From: Alphaproteobacteria bacterium
GTDB lineage: Bacteria > Pseudomonadota > Alphaproteobacteria > Micropepsales > Micropepsaceae
NCBI GenBank assembly: GCA_024236055.1
Contig: JACKLF010000003.1
Span: forward strand, 310,001 to 374,000
Direction: 5' to 3'
Length of the DNA: 64,000 bases
Below, one piece after another: positions 34,374 through 43,329 of this stretch; within the stretch, counting starts at the first letter, position 1, and each line of letters begins with the position of its first letter. The notes beneath the pieces are model-generated. The model saw only the letters and a list, made by a program, of their open reading frames with translations. It was not told where the DNA came from and did not search any database. The translations under genes were made by a program, and so were the position numbers.

Positions 34374-35582
34374 TCAGTCCCGCACGGTGTCCGGCACGCC
34401 GCTCAGAATGGTCGATGTGGTCAGGCTGGACAGGATGCGGTCGTTGTTGATCATGATGGGCGAAGACAGGACATCGCGCAGGCTGCGCCCGATGCTGACA
34501 TCGCCGTCGTTGCGATAGCCGGAAAGGCCGGTGGCGCGCATGGCGTTCATCACCGTCTTCACCGCCAGTTCCGAGGCGTCCACCTTGAGCAGGTTGATCG
34601 CGGTCTGGAAATCGATCGCGCCAAGCGCCTTTTCGTCGCCGGCGCTGGCTTCATAGCGGGTCAGCATGGCGGCGATCAGCGCGCGCAGGGCGCGAAGATT
34701 GGCCTGGGCCTCGACGAAGTGCGGCACGCCGGGCGGCAGCGCGCCGCCGCGCTGGGCCTTGCGCATGAACTTGCGGGCCCGTTCCACCGCGCCCGCGGCG
34801 ATGCCGGCCCAGGTGGCGGACCACATCAGATGGGCGCTGGGCACCATCGACTGGCTGTGGATGACGCCATAGGTGACGGGCATGATCTGGGCGGGACCCG
34901 CCACCGCTTTCAGGCTGAAGCCGGCGCTGCAGGTGCCGCGCATGCCCAGCGTGTCCCAGCCGCCGGTCTTTTCCAGCACATAGTTCTTTTTCTCCAGCAC
35001 CAGCAGGACCTGGTCGCTGGCGTCGGCCTGCGCATTGCGGCGGGCGGTGGTCACCACCGCATCGGCCTGCGCGCCATAGGAGATCACGCTGGCGTCGCGC
35101 ACCAGCACGATGCGGCCGTCGGCATGTTCGACGGGCGCTTCGGAGGCGCGCACATTGCCGCCACCCTTGCCTTCGGTGGTCGAGGAGGCCAGCAGAAGCT
35201 GGTCGCGCACCATGCGGGCCATGAAGTCGCGGTGCCAGCTGCTGTCCATGCCGTGATCGACCACGCAGGCTGCCTTGACCTGGTGCATGGCGAAGATCAT
35301 GCCGGTCGAGGAACAGGCCCGGCCCAGTGCATAACAGACATCGACCACATCGCCGGTGGTCGCCTGCTCGCCGCCCAGCGCGGCGGGCACCATCATGCCC
35401 AAAAGGCATTCCTGCTTCAGCGCGTCGATGGCTTCCTGGGGAAAGCGCGCATCGCGGTCCACCGCTTCGGCGAACTCGGCCGCGACCGCCGCAGCGCGCC
35501 CGGCACGGGCGGCGAAACTTTCCGGTGCGGGAATTTCCGCGGGCGTGGCGATTTGGGCGATGGTTTCGGCGGCGTTCAGCAT
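34374..35582 (-). CDS. Acyl-CoA-dehydrogenase-like flavoprotein
   Basis: A 402-residue protein of the acyl-CoA dehydrogenase superfamily: QECLLGMMVPAALGGEQAT at the start, LLASSTTEGKGGGNVRASEAP and SYGAQADAVVTTARR for the middle beta domain, WDTLGMRGTCSAGFSLKA, and a four-helix C-terminal domain (AMRATGLSGYRNDGDVSIGRSLRDVLSSP) in which the GY..D..I.R..RD pattern is kept. It is 20 bases downstream of nothing on its strand but precedes the amino acid:carrier ligase, so both are in one operon. By analogy with prolyl-carrier oxidases such as PltE/RedW, it may oxidise a carrier-bound aminoacyl group. That is inference. Confidence 0.82.
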   Translation of the reverse strand: MLNAAETIAQIATPAEIPAPESFAARAGRAAAVAAEFAEAVDRDARFPQEAIDALKQECLLGMMVPAALGGEQATTGDVVDVCYALGRACSSTGMIFAMHQVKAACVVDHGMDSSWHRDFMARMVRDQLLLASSTTEGKGGGNVRASEAPVEHADGRIVLVRDASVISYGAQADAVVTTARRNAQADASDQVLLVLEKKNYVLEKTGGWDTLGMRGTCSAGFSLKAVAGPAQIMPVTYGVIHSQSMVPSAHLMWSATWAGIAAGAVERARKFMRKAQRGGALPPGVPHFVEAQANLRALRALIAAMLTRYEASAGDEKALGAIDFQTAINLLKVDASELAVKTVMNAMRATGLSGYRNDGDVSIGRSLRDVLSSPIMINNDRILSSLTTSTILSGVPDTVRD

Positions 35583-35813
35583 GAGGCACTCTTGCTTTTG
35601 GCTTTTGGGCTTTGGCCTTCAAGCCCTGGATCGCAATCGGAACCAGAGCCTATCGCCCAAATCTGAAACAAGGGTGAACCGGTTCCTCATCGTAAGCGCC
35701 CATCATGGTAAGCGAAGGGTAAATGCGTGCGGCTGAGCGCTCTTGTGTCTTTCAGGGCAACCAATGCTTTACGCCTGGCATTCTAGAGTTGGGTCTGGTT
35801 GCCGGAGCCCCTC

Positions 35814-36062
35814 ATGTCATCGATTGAACGCATCACCGCCATCGCCGTTCGCATGCTGGTCAAGCGCGGTGTGAACACCATTCCCGCGGCGGGCGACAAT
35901 CTGCGCGATGCCGGGCTGACCTCGCTCGACATGGTCAACCTGATGCTGGCCATCGAGGGGGAGTTCGACATCGAGGTGCCCCAAAGCGCCATGACGCCGG
36001 AAAATTTCGACACCGTCGCCGCCATCGCAAATCTCGTCTCCGTCACCGCCAAGGCGGCATAA
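35814..36062 (+). CDS. Carrier protein partner of the amino acid:[carrier protein] ligase
   Basis: An 82-residue carrier protein with LRDAGLTSLDMVNLMLAIEG; the Ser in GLTSL is the phosphopantetheine site. Start is ATG 35814 after GGAGCCCC. It is divergent from the flavoprotein/ligase operon, with about 230 bases between, and just upstream of an HSL-type hydrolase. Carriers next to such ligases accept activated glycine or alanine; this one is the best candidate for that. Confidence 0.85.
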   Translation: MSSIERITAIAVRMLVKRGVNTIPAAGDNLRDAGLTSLDMVNLMLAIEGEFDIEVPQSAMTPENFDTVAAIANLVSVTAKAA

Positions 36063-36100
36063 GCGGGCCGCCCGCAGCATCCGAACAATCGAAAGCCGCC

Positions 36101-37114
36101 ATGCCGCTGGACCGCCACGCCAAACGTTTCCTGGAGATGCTGGCCGCCGCCGGGCAGAGCCGCGGCCGCTACCAGGATGCGCAGGAACGCCGCCAGGCCC
36201 TGACCAGCCTGGCCGAGCTGGTCGATCCGCCCGACACCATGCCCATCGGCGGGGTGCGCGATCATCTTTTGGCGGTCAGCGACGGCCATATCACCCTGCG
36301 CGTCTATTCCCCGCTCGAAGCCCCGGCGCGTGTATTGCCGGGCATGCTGTTCTTCCACGGCGGCGGCTGGGTGGCGGGCAGCCTGGACACCCATGACGGG
36401 TTGTGCCGGCGGCTGGCCAACGAAACCGGCTGCCGGGTGATCGCGGTCGATTACCGGCTGGCGCCTGAACATCCCTTTCCCTTTGGCCTGGCCGATGCCT
36501 GCAGCGCGCTTTCCCATGTCGCGGGCCATGCGCGCGATTTCGGCATCGATCCGTCGCGCCTGGGCGTGGCGGGCGATTCCGCCGGCGGCACGCTGGCGGC
36601 GGCGCTGTGCCGGATCGCACGCGATTCCCGCCGACAGGGCCGGGCAGCCCCGGCCATCGCCTTCCAGCTTCTGCTTTGCCCGATCCTGGACGTGCATGGC
36701 GAGGCGGCCTCGCGCCGCGATTTGTCTGAAGGCTATTTCCTGGACGGCGAAACGCTGAACCGCGACCTGGAGCTCTATGTGCCTGCGGGCACCGATTTTT
36801 CCGATCCGCGCCTGTCGCCGCTCTGCGCCGAGGAATTTGCCGACCTGCCGCCGGCCTTCATCCATACCGGCCAGTTCGATCCTTTTGGCGACGAGGGCGA
36901 GGCCTATGCCCAGCGGCTGGGTGGTTTCGGTGTGCCGGTGCATGGGCGCACCCATCCGGGCATGATCCATTATTTCTACTGCATGCCGCGCATGATCCCC
37001 TATGCCGGTGAGGCCATGCGGATCATCGGTGCGGAAATCCGCTATGCGGTGCAACTGCCGCCGCCCGAGCGGCGCGGTCAGAGGCGGATCAGGCCGGTCT
37101 TGATCCGCGCGTAA
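36101..37114 (+). CDS. Alpha/beta hydrolase, hormone-sensitive-lipase family
   Basis: A 337-residue esterase: MLFFHGGGWVAGSLDTHDGL is the oxyanion-hole HGGGW of the HSL (family IV) group, LGVAGDSAGGTLAAALC the nucleophile elbow, and HTGQFDPFGDEGEAYAQ plus GMIHYFY the acid and His. No signal peptide. It lies 38 bases downstream of the carrier protein and may release its product as a thioesterase-like hydrolase, or act on other esters. It overlaps the opposing ligase by 37 bases at the 3' end. Confidence 0.88.
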   Translation: MPLDRHAKRFLEMLAAAGQSRGRYQDAQERRQALTSLAELVDPPDTMPIGGVRDHLLAVSDGHITLRVYSPLEAPARVLPGMLFFHGGGWVAGSLDTHDGLCRRLANETGCRVIAVDYRLAPEHPFPFGLADACSALSHVAGHARDFGIDPSRLGVAGDSAGGTLAAALCRIARDSRRQGRAAPAIAFQLLLCPILDVHGEAASRRDLSEGYFLDGETLNRDLELYVPAGTDFSDPRLSPLCAEEFADLPPAFIHTGQFDPFGDEGEAYAQRLGGFGVPVHGRTHPGMIHYFYCMPRMIPYAGEAMRIIGAEIRYAVQLPPPERRGQRRIRPVLIRA

Positions 37115-38844
37115 AGCGCGCCGTCCAGCGGCACAAAACCCTGGCCGGTATCGGCCATCAGCCGGTCGGCGATGGCGGCGGGATCGTAGCCTTCTTTCGC
37201 CAGCGCATGTTTCTTCTGCTTGAAGGTTTCGGTGAAGGACAGGCCCTCCACCAGGCGCAGGAACAGCGGCCGCGCATAGGCGGGCAGGCGCGCCGCGCAA
37301 TGGGCGCGGAACGCGGCGGGATCGAAATCCTGTTCGACTTCCAGCGCCGCCATGCCGCATTTGCCGCTCTGGCCGGGCACGGCCACGCCATAGACGCAGG
37401 CCGCGCGCACGCCCGGCGCCGATGCGGCCACGGCGGCGACCTCGGTGGTGGCGACATTCTCGCCCTTCCAGCGGAAGGTGTCGCCGATGCGGTCGACGAA
37501 ATAGAAAAAGCCCTGGGCGTCCTGGCGCATCAGGTCGCCGCTGCGCACCCAGGCGTCGCCCGGCTTGAAGACATCGCGCAGGATCTTCTTCTCGCTGGCG
37601 GCCGCGTCGGTATAGCCCTCGAAGCGGGCATTGCCGCCGGCGATCTTGCCGATGGCCTCGCCCGCCTCGCCGCGCGCCACGGCGATGCACAGCCCGTCGG
37701 GCCCGCGCGCCGGGCTCTGGGTCTCGTCGTCGAACTGCACGATGGCGGTGGCGAAGCGGTGCGCCAGGAAGGGCGGGATGCGGCCTATGGCGCCGGCTTT
37801 GCCTTCGGCATTGTAGAGCGAGAAGTTGCCCTCGGTGGCGGCATAGAATTCCAGCACCTGGGGCACCGCGAAGCGCGCCTGGAAATCCTGCCAGACATCG
37901 GCGGCAAGGCCGTTGCCCACCGCCAGGCGCAGCCGGTGCGGCGGGGCCCCGCCGCCCTGCGCCAGAAGATAGCGGCACAATTCGCCGATATACTGGAACA
38001 TGGTCGCGCCGCTTTCGGCCACGTCGCGCCAGAAGCCGCGGGCCGAGAATTTCTCGCGGATGATCACCGCGCCGCCGTTCAGCAGCGCCGCCCCGCATGC
38101 CACGACACCGCCCACGCTGTGATACATGGGCAGGCAGTTGTAGAGCCGGTCGTGCGCGCCGGCCCCGGTCATGCCCGCGAACCAGTGGGTCCAGTTCATC
38201 ACCCTTCGGTGGCTGACCCGCGCCGCCTTGGGCAGGCCGGTGGTGCCCGACGTGTAGATCAGCAGTGCCGGATCATCGAGGGTGACGGCGCGCTTCTCGT
38301 CATCCGCCAGTTCGGCGCCGTCATAGGTATCCAGCAGGACATCAAAGGCCTCGCCATGCCACCAGCAGCAGGGCGCCTTCTCCAGCGCGCCCAGCGCCTC
38401 GCCAACCGCCTGTGACAGGTCCCAGGCCGCGATCAGGTGCCGGGGGCGGGCCGCGGCGATGGCATGGGCCAGGCCTTCCCCACGCAGGTTTGTATTCAGC
38501 AGCGCGACGACCGCGCCGATCCGGGTCAGGCCCAGCCAGGCGGCCAGGTAATCGGGCTGGTTCGCCATCATCAGGGCGACGGCATCGCCTTTCTGGATGC
38601 CTTCTTCCAGCGCCCAGCGCGAATAGCGGTTCATGCGCGCGGCCAGCCCGGCATGGCTGAGGCTTTTGGCTTCGCCGATCAGCGCGGGGGCGTCGGCGAA
38701 GCGCGCGCCCAGCTCGGCGATCACGGTCGGCAGGATGCGCGCGGGCGCATCCTCGATGCGCGCGGTCATCTCAAGCGCCCGCAGCCAGGCCCTGGAGGAA
38801 GACCCGGCCTTGGTGGTGTCTTTTGTGGCGGCGAGGGCCGTCAT
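37078..38844 (-). CDS. Very-long-chain acyl-CoA synthetase / fatty-acid-transport-type AMP ligase
   Basis: A 588-residue ANL enzyme from ATG 38844. It has ALLIYTSGTTGLPKAARVSH as the P-loop, LPMYHSVGGVVACGAALLNG, EFYAATEGNFSLYN as the A5 motif, and the C-terminal VRSGDLMRQDAQGFFYFVDRIGDTFRWKGENVATTEV typical of the FATP/very-long-chain branch, then FKQKKHALAKEGYDP. It activates long-chain fatty acids to acyl-CoA. It is divergent from metY, and its 3' end overlaps the hydrolase gene. It is possibly part of the same carrier-protein gene set but not obviously in an operon with it. Confidence 0.87.
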   Translation of the reverse strand: MTALAATKDTTKAGSSSRAWLRALEMTARIEDAPARILPTVIAELGARFADAPALIGEAKSLSHAGLAARMNRYSRWALEEGIQKGDAVALMMANQPDYLAAWLGLTRIGAVVALLNTNLRGEGLAHAIAAARPRHLIAAWDLSQAVGEALGALEKAPCCWWHGEAFDVLLDTYDGAELADDEKRAVTLDDPALLIYTSGTTGLPKAARVSHRRVMNWTHWFAGMTGAGAHDRLYNCLPMYHSVGGVVACGAALLNGGAVIIREKFSARGFWRDVAESGATMFQYIGELCRYLLAQGGGAPPHRLRLAVGNGLAADVWQDFQARFAVPQVLEFYAATEGNFSLYNAEGKAGAIGRIPPFLAHRFATAIVQFDDETQSPARGPDGLCIAVARGEAGEAIGKIAGGNARFEGYTDAAASEKKILRDVFKPGDAWVRSGDLMRQDAQGFFYFVDRIGDTFRWKGENVATTEVAAVAASAPGVRAACVYGVAVPGQSGKCGMAALEVEQDFDPAAFRAHCAARLPAYARPLFLRLVEGLSFTETFKQKKHALAKEGYDPAAIADRLMADTGQGFVPLDGALYARIKTGLIRL

Positions 38845-38918
38845 GATCGCGTAAATGTCCCGAATTGAAACGCGCGAAACACCGCGCGGGGGAACCTTAG
38901 GCTGGTCAGCGTGCAAAC

Positions 38919-38930
38919 CGCGTTAACGCG
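38919..38930. repeat. 12-bp palindrome in the metY/acyl-CoA synthetase divergent region
   Basis: CGCGTTAACGCG is a perfect palindrome 100 bases upstream of metY and 75 upstream of the opposing gene. It is a candidate regulator site for either. I found no riboswitch match here. Confidence 0.4.
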
Positions 38931-39029
38931 CATATCCTTTCCCTGTCACATCGCGCCGACGCTTTGTTAATCAGCCGCGTCTAGAATTGCCCCTACAGAA
39001 TACTCGTTTCAGAACACGCCAAGGCTGTC

Positions 39030-40331
39030 ATGCGCGCCGAGACCAAAGCCCTGCACGCCGGCTTCGATGCCGACCCCGCCACCAAGGCGATCGCGGTGCC
39101 GATCTATCAGACGGCGGCCTATCAGTTCGACAGCGCCGATCATGGCGCCGCCCTGTTCAACCTCGAGGAAGAGGGCTTCCGCTACAGCCGCATCGCCAAT
39201 CCCACCGTACAGGTGCTGGAACAGCGCATGGCGGCGCTGGAAGGGGCGGCGGGCGCGCTGGCCACGGCCTCGGGCCAGGCCGCGCTTTATTATGCCTTCG
39301 CCAATGTCGCGCGGCCCGGAAGCAATATCGTTTCGGTGCCCCAGCTTTACGGCACCACCCATACGCTGCTGCACCACCTTTTGCCCGCGCAGGGCGTGGA
39401 AGGCCGCTTCGCCGCGGACGACAGCGCCGAGGCGCTGGCCGCCGCGATCGACGAAAACACCGCCGCCGTCTTCTGCGAAAGCGTGGGCAATCCCGCCGGC
39501 AACATCTGCGATTTGGGCGCGATCGCCGACATGGCGCACGCCCACGGCCTGCCGCTGATCGTGGACAATACCGTGGCCACGCCGGTGCTGCTGCGCCCGG
39601 CCGAGCATGGCGCCGACATCATCGTCCATTCGCTGACCAAGTTCCTGGGCGGCCATGGCAATGCCATGGGCGGCGTGGTGGTCGATGCCGGCCGCTTCGA
39701 CTGGATGGCCCATGCCGCGCGCTTCCCCCAGTTCACCACGCCCGACGCCTCCTATCACGGGCTGGTCTATGCCGAACGCTTTGGCGCGACCGCTTTCCTG
39801 GCCCGCTGCCGCAGCGTCTATCAGCGCGCCACCGGCGCGGTGCTGGCGCCGATGAGCGCCTTCCTGCTGCTGCAGGGGATCGAGACCGTGGCGCTGCGCG
39901 TGGAACGCCATGTCGAGAATGCCCGCAAGGTAGCCGAATTCCTGCGCGCCGATCCGCGCGTGCAATGGGTCAATTATGCCGGTTTCACCGACAGTCCCTA
40001 TCACGGCCTGGCGCGCAAATATCTGGGCGGCCAGGTGCCGTCCCTGCTGACCTTCGGCGTCAAGGGCGGCTATGAGGGCGGCAAGGATTTCTATGACGCG
40101 CTGGGGCTGATCAAGCGGCTGGTCAATATCGGCGATGCCAAGTCGCTGGCCTGCCATCCGGCTTCCACCACCCATCGCCAGATGCCTGAGGCCGAGCAGC
40201 GCAAGGCCGGGGTGACGCCCGAAACCATCCGCATCTCGGTGGGGATCGAGCATATCGACGACATCCTGGCCGATCTGGACCAGGCGCTGGCGGCGGCCTT
40301 TGCCCCGCGCCTGAAGGTGGTGTGCCCATGA
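39030..40331 (+). CDS. metY: O-acetylhomoserine aminocarboxypropyltransferase (sulfhydrylase)
   Basis: A 433-residue PLP enzyme that makes homocysteine or methionine from O-acylhomoserine and sulfide or methanethiol. It has the cystathionine-gamma-synthase-family marks: ETKALHAGFDADPATKAIAVPIYQT in parts, SRIANPTVQVLEQRMAALEG, the PLP Lys204 in HSLTKFLGGHG, and SLACHPASTTHRQM near the end. The Asn in VDNTVATP is conserved. It overlaps the acyltransferase gene by ATGA, so both steps of homoserine sulfhydrylation are made together. Confidence 0.93.
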   Translation: MRAETKALHAGFDADPATKAIAVPIYQTAAYQFDSADHGAALFNLEEEGFRYSRIANPTVQVLEQRMAALEGAAGALATASGQAALYYAFANVARPGSNIVSVPQLYGTTHTLLHHLLPAQGVEGRFAADDSAEALAAAIDENTAAVFCESVGNPAGNICDLGAIADMAHAHGLPLIVDNTVATPVLLRPAEHGADIIVHSLTKFLGGHGNAMGGVVVDAGRFDWMAHAARFPQFTTPDASYHGLVYAERFGATAFLARCRSVYQRATGAVLAPMSAFLLLQGIETVALRVERHVENARKVAEFLRADPRVQWVNYAGFTDSPYHGLARKYLGGQVPSLLTFGVKGGYEGGKDFYDALGLIKRLVNIGDAKSLACHPASTTHRQMPEAEQRKAGVTPETIRISVGIEHIDDILADLDQALAAAFAPRLKVVCP

Positions 40332-41308
40332 AGACAGAGCAATTCGTGATGGGAACCGGCAGCGCCTTTCGCGGCACGCTGCATGTGGGGCTGATCAACA
40401 ACATGCCCGATCCGGCCCTGCGTGCGACCGAGATCCAGTTCGCCCGCCTTTTGAAGGAAGCGGCGGGCCCGCTGGACGTGCGCCTGCGCCTGTTTTCCAT
40501 GTCGACCATTTCGCGCAGCCCCCAGGCGCGCGCGCGCATGGAAGGCTTTTACGACGATGCGGGCATGCTGCCCCATGCGCCGGTCGATGCGCTGATCATC
40601 ACCGGGGCCGAGCCGCAGGCCGCCGACCTGCGCAACGAGCCCTATTGGCAGGAACTGACGCGGCTGATCGACTGGGCGCGCACCGGCACCATCACCACGC
40701 TGTTTTCCTGCCTGGCCGCCCATGCCGCGGTGCTGCACCTGGACGGGATCATGCGCCGGCCGCTGGCGCGCAAGCAGTCGGGCATCTTCACCGCCATCCG
40801 CACCGAGGACGACCCGCTGTTCCTCAATGTGCCGGGCCGCTTCCCCGTGCCCCATTCACGCCGCAACGAAACGCCCGAACATGCGCTGGTGACCCACGGC
40901 TATCATGTGCTGACCCGCCTGGCCGATGGCGGGGCGGACATGTTCACCCGCGAACTGCCGGGCGAAAGCCGCATGGTCTTCCTGCAGGGCCATCCCGAAT
41001 ATGATTCCGTCACGCTGGGCCGCGAATATCTGCGCGACATGGGCCGCTTCCTGCGCGGCGAGACCGGAGCTCCGCCGCAATTGCCGGAAAACTATTTCGA
41101 CCGCGTCACCGAGGACCGGCTGCAGGGCGCGCTGCGCGCCGGCGCGGGCCTGGACGTTTTCACCGAAATCCTGTCGACCGCCCTGCCGGTGCAGCAATGG
41201 CGCAGCGCCTCGGTGCGCCTGTTCGCGAACTGGCTGGGCGCCGCCGCCGCCGCCAAGGCGCGCCATGCCGCCTCGCGCGCGATCCATACACGTCGCCGCG
41301 CGTCCTGA
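40328..41308 (+). CDS. metA: Homoserine O-acyltransferase (MetA-type)
   Basis: A 326-residue class I glutamine-amidotransferase-fold enzyme that acylates homoserine. Start is ATG 40328 sharing ATGA with metY. Family marks: HVGLINNMPDPALRATEIQF, ALIITGAEPQA, the nucleophile Cys128 in FSCLAAHAAVLHLDG (the WGAQA position of enteric MetA), PHSRRNE, and FLQGHPEYDS with His and Glu. Whether the acyl donor is acetyl- or succinyl-CoA depends on a single residue near the Cys in this family and is not assigned here; MetY next door favours O-acetylhomoserine. Confidence 0.9.
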   Translation: MKTEQFVMGTGSAFRGTLHVGLINNMPDPALRATEIQFARLLKEAAGPLDVRLRLFSMSTISRSPQARARMEGFYDDAGMLPHAPVDALIITGAEPQAADLRNEPYWQELTRLIDWARTGTITTLFSCLAAHAAVLHLDGIMRRPLARKQSGIFTAIRTEDDPLFLNVPGRFPVPHSRRNETPEHALVTHGYHVLTRLADGGADMFTRELPGESRMVFLQGHPEYDSVTLGREYLRDMGRFLRGETGAPPQLPENYFDRVTEDRLQGALRAGAGLDVFTEILSTALPVQQWRSASVRLFANWLGAAAAAKARHAASRAIHTRRRAS

Positions 41309-41311
41309 AGC

Positions 41312-43132
41312 CTAGGGCTTGGGCACCACATCGAACGCGATCGTCGTGCGCTGCGGCCCGCGGAACGGCACGGTGCCGTGCCACATGAAGGACGGAAACA
41401 GCACCAGCCGCCCGGCTGCCGGCTGCACCGCGCGGCGTACCGGCTCCTTCAGCGCCACATCGAACACCGGCTCGCCGAACTTGATCCAGCCTTGCCGGCC
41501 TTCAGCATCCTTCACCGCCTCGGGGACATGAACGTAATAGGCCGAGCTGATCCAGCCGGCGGGATGGATGTGGTTGACGTGAAAGCCGCAATCGCGCAGC
41601 CGCGCCGACCAGGAACCATGAAAACGGAAATCGCGCGCGCGCCGTGACAGGTAGGGATGGGCTTCGTCCAGCGCCAGTTCCTCGATATAGCGGCCCACCG
41701 CCTCGCTGATGCGTGCGCGGATTTTCTCCACAAGGGGGTGGCCGGCGCCGAAAAGCTGGCCCGCGGTCTGGCTGCCCTGGCGCAGCGACTGGTCGATATA
41801 TTCGCCGGTGCCCTGATGCACCTTGTTGAGATATTCGTTCAGCTCGGCGTTGAAGTCCTCGATCCGCGAAAAGCCCTCCGGCGGCTCCAGGTCGAAGGCG
41901 CGCACGAAGCGGTCATAGCCGCTAAGCTGCTCGTCGCGTTCATCCTCCATCATGCGCCAGCCCAGCCCCAGGATGGACAGGCAGTTCTGGTCGTGGCGGT
42001 TGACGGCCAGCCCCTGTTCGCAAAGCGCCACGGCTTTTTCCGGATCGTTCAGGCGCAGCGCCACGCGGGCGGCGTCGGCGAACAGGTCGGCCTTGCCGGC
42101 ATTGCGGGGCAGGGCACGGTCGAAGGCGGTGCTGGCGTCTTTCAGCCGTTCGGTGGTGGACAGGGCACGGGCATCGCCGGCCAGCGCGTCGGCATCGTCC
42201 GGGTTGGCGGCCAGCACCTGCCGGTACAGCGCATGGGCTTCCTCGCCCTTTTCCTCATGGCTGAGGTAGAACGCCTTGCCCATCAGCAGGTCCCGGCTTG
42301 CGGGCGCGCGATCATAGGATTTCAGATACTGGTCGCGCCGCCCCAGCCGATAGAGAAGGTCGTTGTAGAACTGGTGCAGATACGGGTCGCCCGGATTCGC
42401 CGCCAGCATCTTCTCGTACAGCGCCAGCGCCTCGTCATGCCGCTTGAGCTGCTGCAGGGCATCGGCGCGCTGGGCATCCAGATAGGGAATGGACGGGTTG
42501 AGGGCGGCGGCGCGGTCGAATTCGGCCAGCGCTTCTTCGTTGCGGTTCTGGCCGCGCAGCGCGGTGGCCAGGTTGTTGTGCAGGGCGGCGGCATATTTGG
42601 CGTTGGTGACGCCGGGCAGGGTCCGGCGCAGCAGGCTTTCGGCATCCGCCGGATTTTCGGTCTGGACCAGAAGGCCGCTCAGCCCCAGCACCGCATCTGG
42701 CGTGCCGGGCATGGCCTGCAGCCAGCGGCGGCAGGTATTGGCGGCGTCTTCCAGCCGGCCCAGCCGTTCCTGCAAGGCCGCCATGTCGCGCCAGGCGGCG
42801 GCAAAATCCGGCTTCAGTTTGACCGCGGCGCGATAGGCCTCGATCGCCGCGTCGCTCTGGCCGGTCTGCATCAGCGCCCCGCCATGGCCATAGGCGAAGA
42901 CCGGGCTTCTGGGCTCGCGGGCGCGGGCGCGCGCCAGAAGCTGTTCGGCTTCGGCGAAGCGGCCCTGGTGCAGGCGCACCGCGCCCATCATGTGCAGGAT
43001 GGCCGGGTCCGAATCGAGCCCGCGCGTCATCTGCGGCGCCAGCGCCTGTTCGGCGCCCGCCAGGTTGCCCTGTTGCAGGCATTGGACGGCCTGTTGCAGC
43101 GTCTGCTGCACGGGAATGAAGGTGGTGCTCAT
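41312..43132 (-). CDS. TPR-repeat protein with C-terminal 2OG-Fe(II) oxygenase domain
   Basis: A 606-residue protein from ATG 43132 (GGAAAG five bases upstream). Residues about 10-390 are tetratricopeptide repeats (QCLQQGNLAGAEQAL, AVKLKPDFAAAWRDMAAL, FDRAAALNPSIPYLDAQRA, YEKMLAANPGDPYLHQFY and others). The last 190 residues hold a 2-oxoglutarate/iron oxygenase of the PF13759 type: FHVNHIHPAGWISSAYYVHVP supplies the first His, and LVLFPSFMWHGTVPFRGPQRTTIAFDVVP the second His and Arg. The same fusion is frequent in Alphaproteobacteria; the substrate is unknown. It is divergent from hpnI. Confidence 0.88.
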   Translation of the reverse strand: MSTTFIPVQQTLQQAVQCLQQGNLAGAEQALAPQMTRGLDSDPAILHMMGAVRLHQGRFAEAEQLLARARAREPRSPVFAYGHGGALMQTGQSDAAIEAYRAAVKLKPDFAAAWRDMAALQERLGRLEDAANTCRRWLQAMPGTPDAVLGLSGLLVQTENPADAESLLRRTLPGVTNAKYAAALHNNLATALRGQNRNEEALAEFDRAAALNPSIPYLDAQRADALQQLKRHDEALALYEKMLAANPGDPYLHQFYNDLLYRLGRRDQYLKSYDRAPASRDLLMGKAFYLSHEEKGEEAHALYRQVLAANPDDADALAGDARALSTTERLKDASTAFDRALPRNAGKADLFADAARVALRLNDPEKAVALCEQGLAVNRHDQNCLSILGLGWRMMEDERDEQLSGYDRFVRAFDLEPPEGFSRIEDFNAELNEYLNKVHQGTGEYIDQSLRQGSQTAGQLFGAGHPLVEKIRARISEAVGRYIEELALDEAHPYLSRRARDFRFHGSWSARLRDCGFHVNHIHPAGWISSAYYVHVPEAVKDAEGRQGWIKFGEPVFDVALKEPVRRAVQPAAGRLVLFPSFMWHGTVPFRGPQRTTIAFDVVPKP

Positions 43133-43329
43133 CGTGCTTTCCAGATCTGGACCGGCCCAGCATGGGCCAGCCATGGTCCATCCGGCCTTGCGCCGGCGCA
43201 AACTGCCCGAAATCCCAAGAAAATTCAAAGTCTTGCCCAGAGCGGCAAGATTTCCATCCTGTCGCAATTTGTCACTCTGGGCCACTTACCCCCTTTGAAT
43301 CCTTGGATTAATAAGTATCTGGGGCGCGG

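Noticed and set aside
35783..38098. A 771-residue minus-strand frame across the carrier protein and hydrolase
   Set aside because: It covers two well-supported plus-strand genes and has no family-like sequence.
38845..39029. A SAM-II riboswitch upstream of metY
   Set aside because: A weak P1-like pairing (CGCGG/CCGCG) exists, but the conserved TGATTT and GCTAAA elements are missing.
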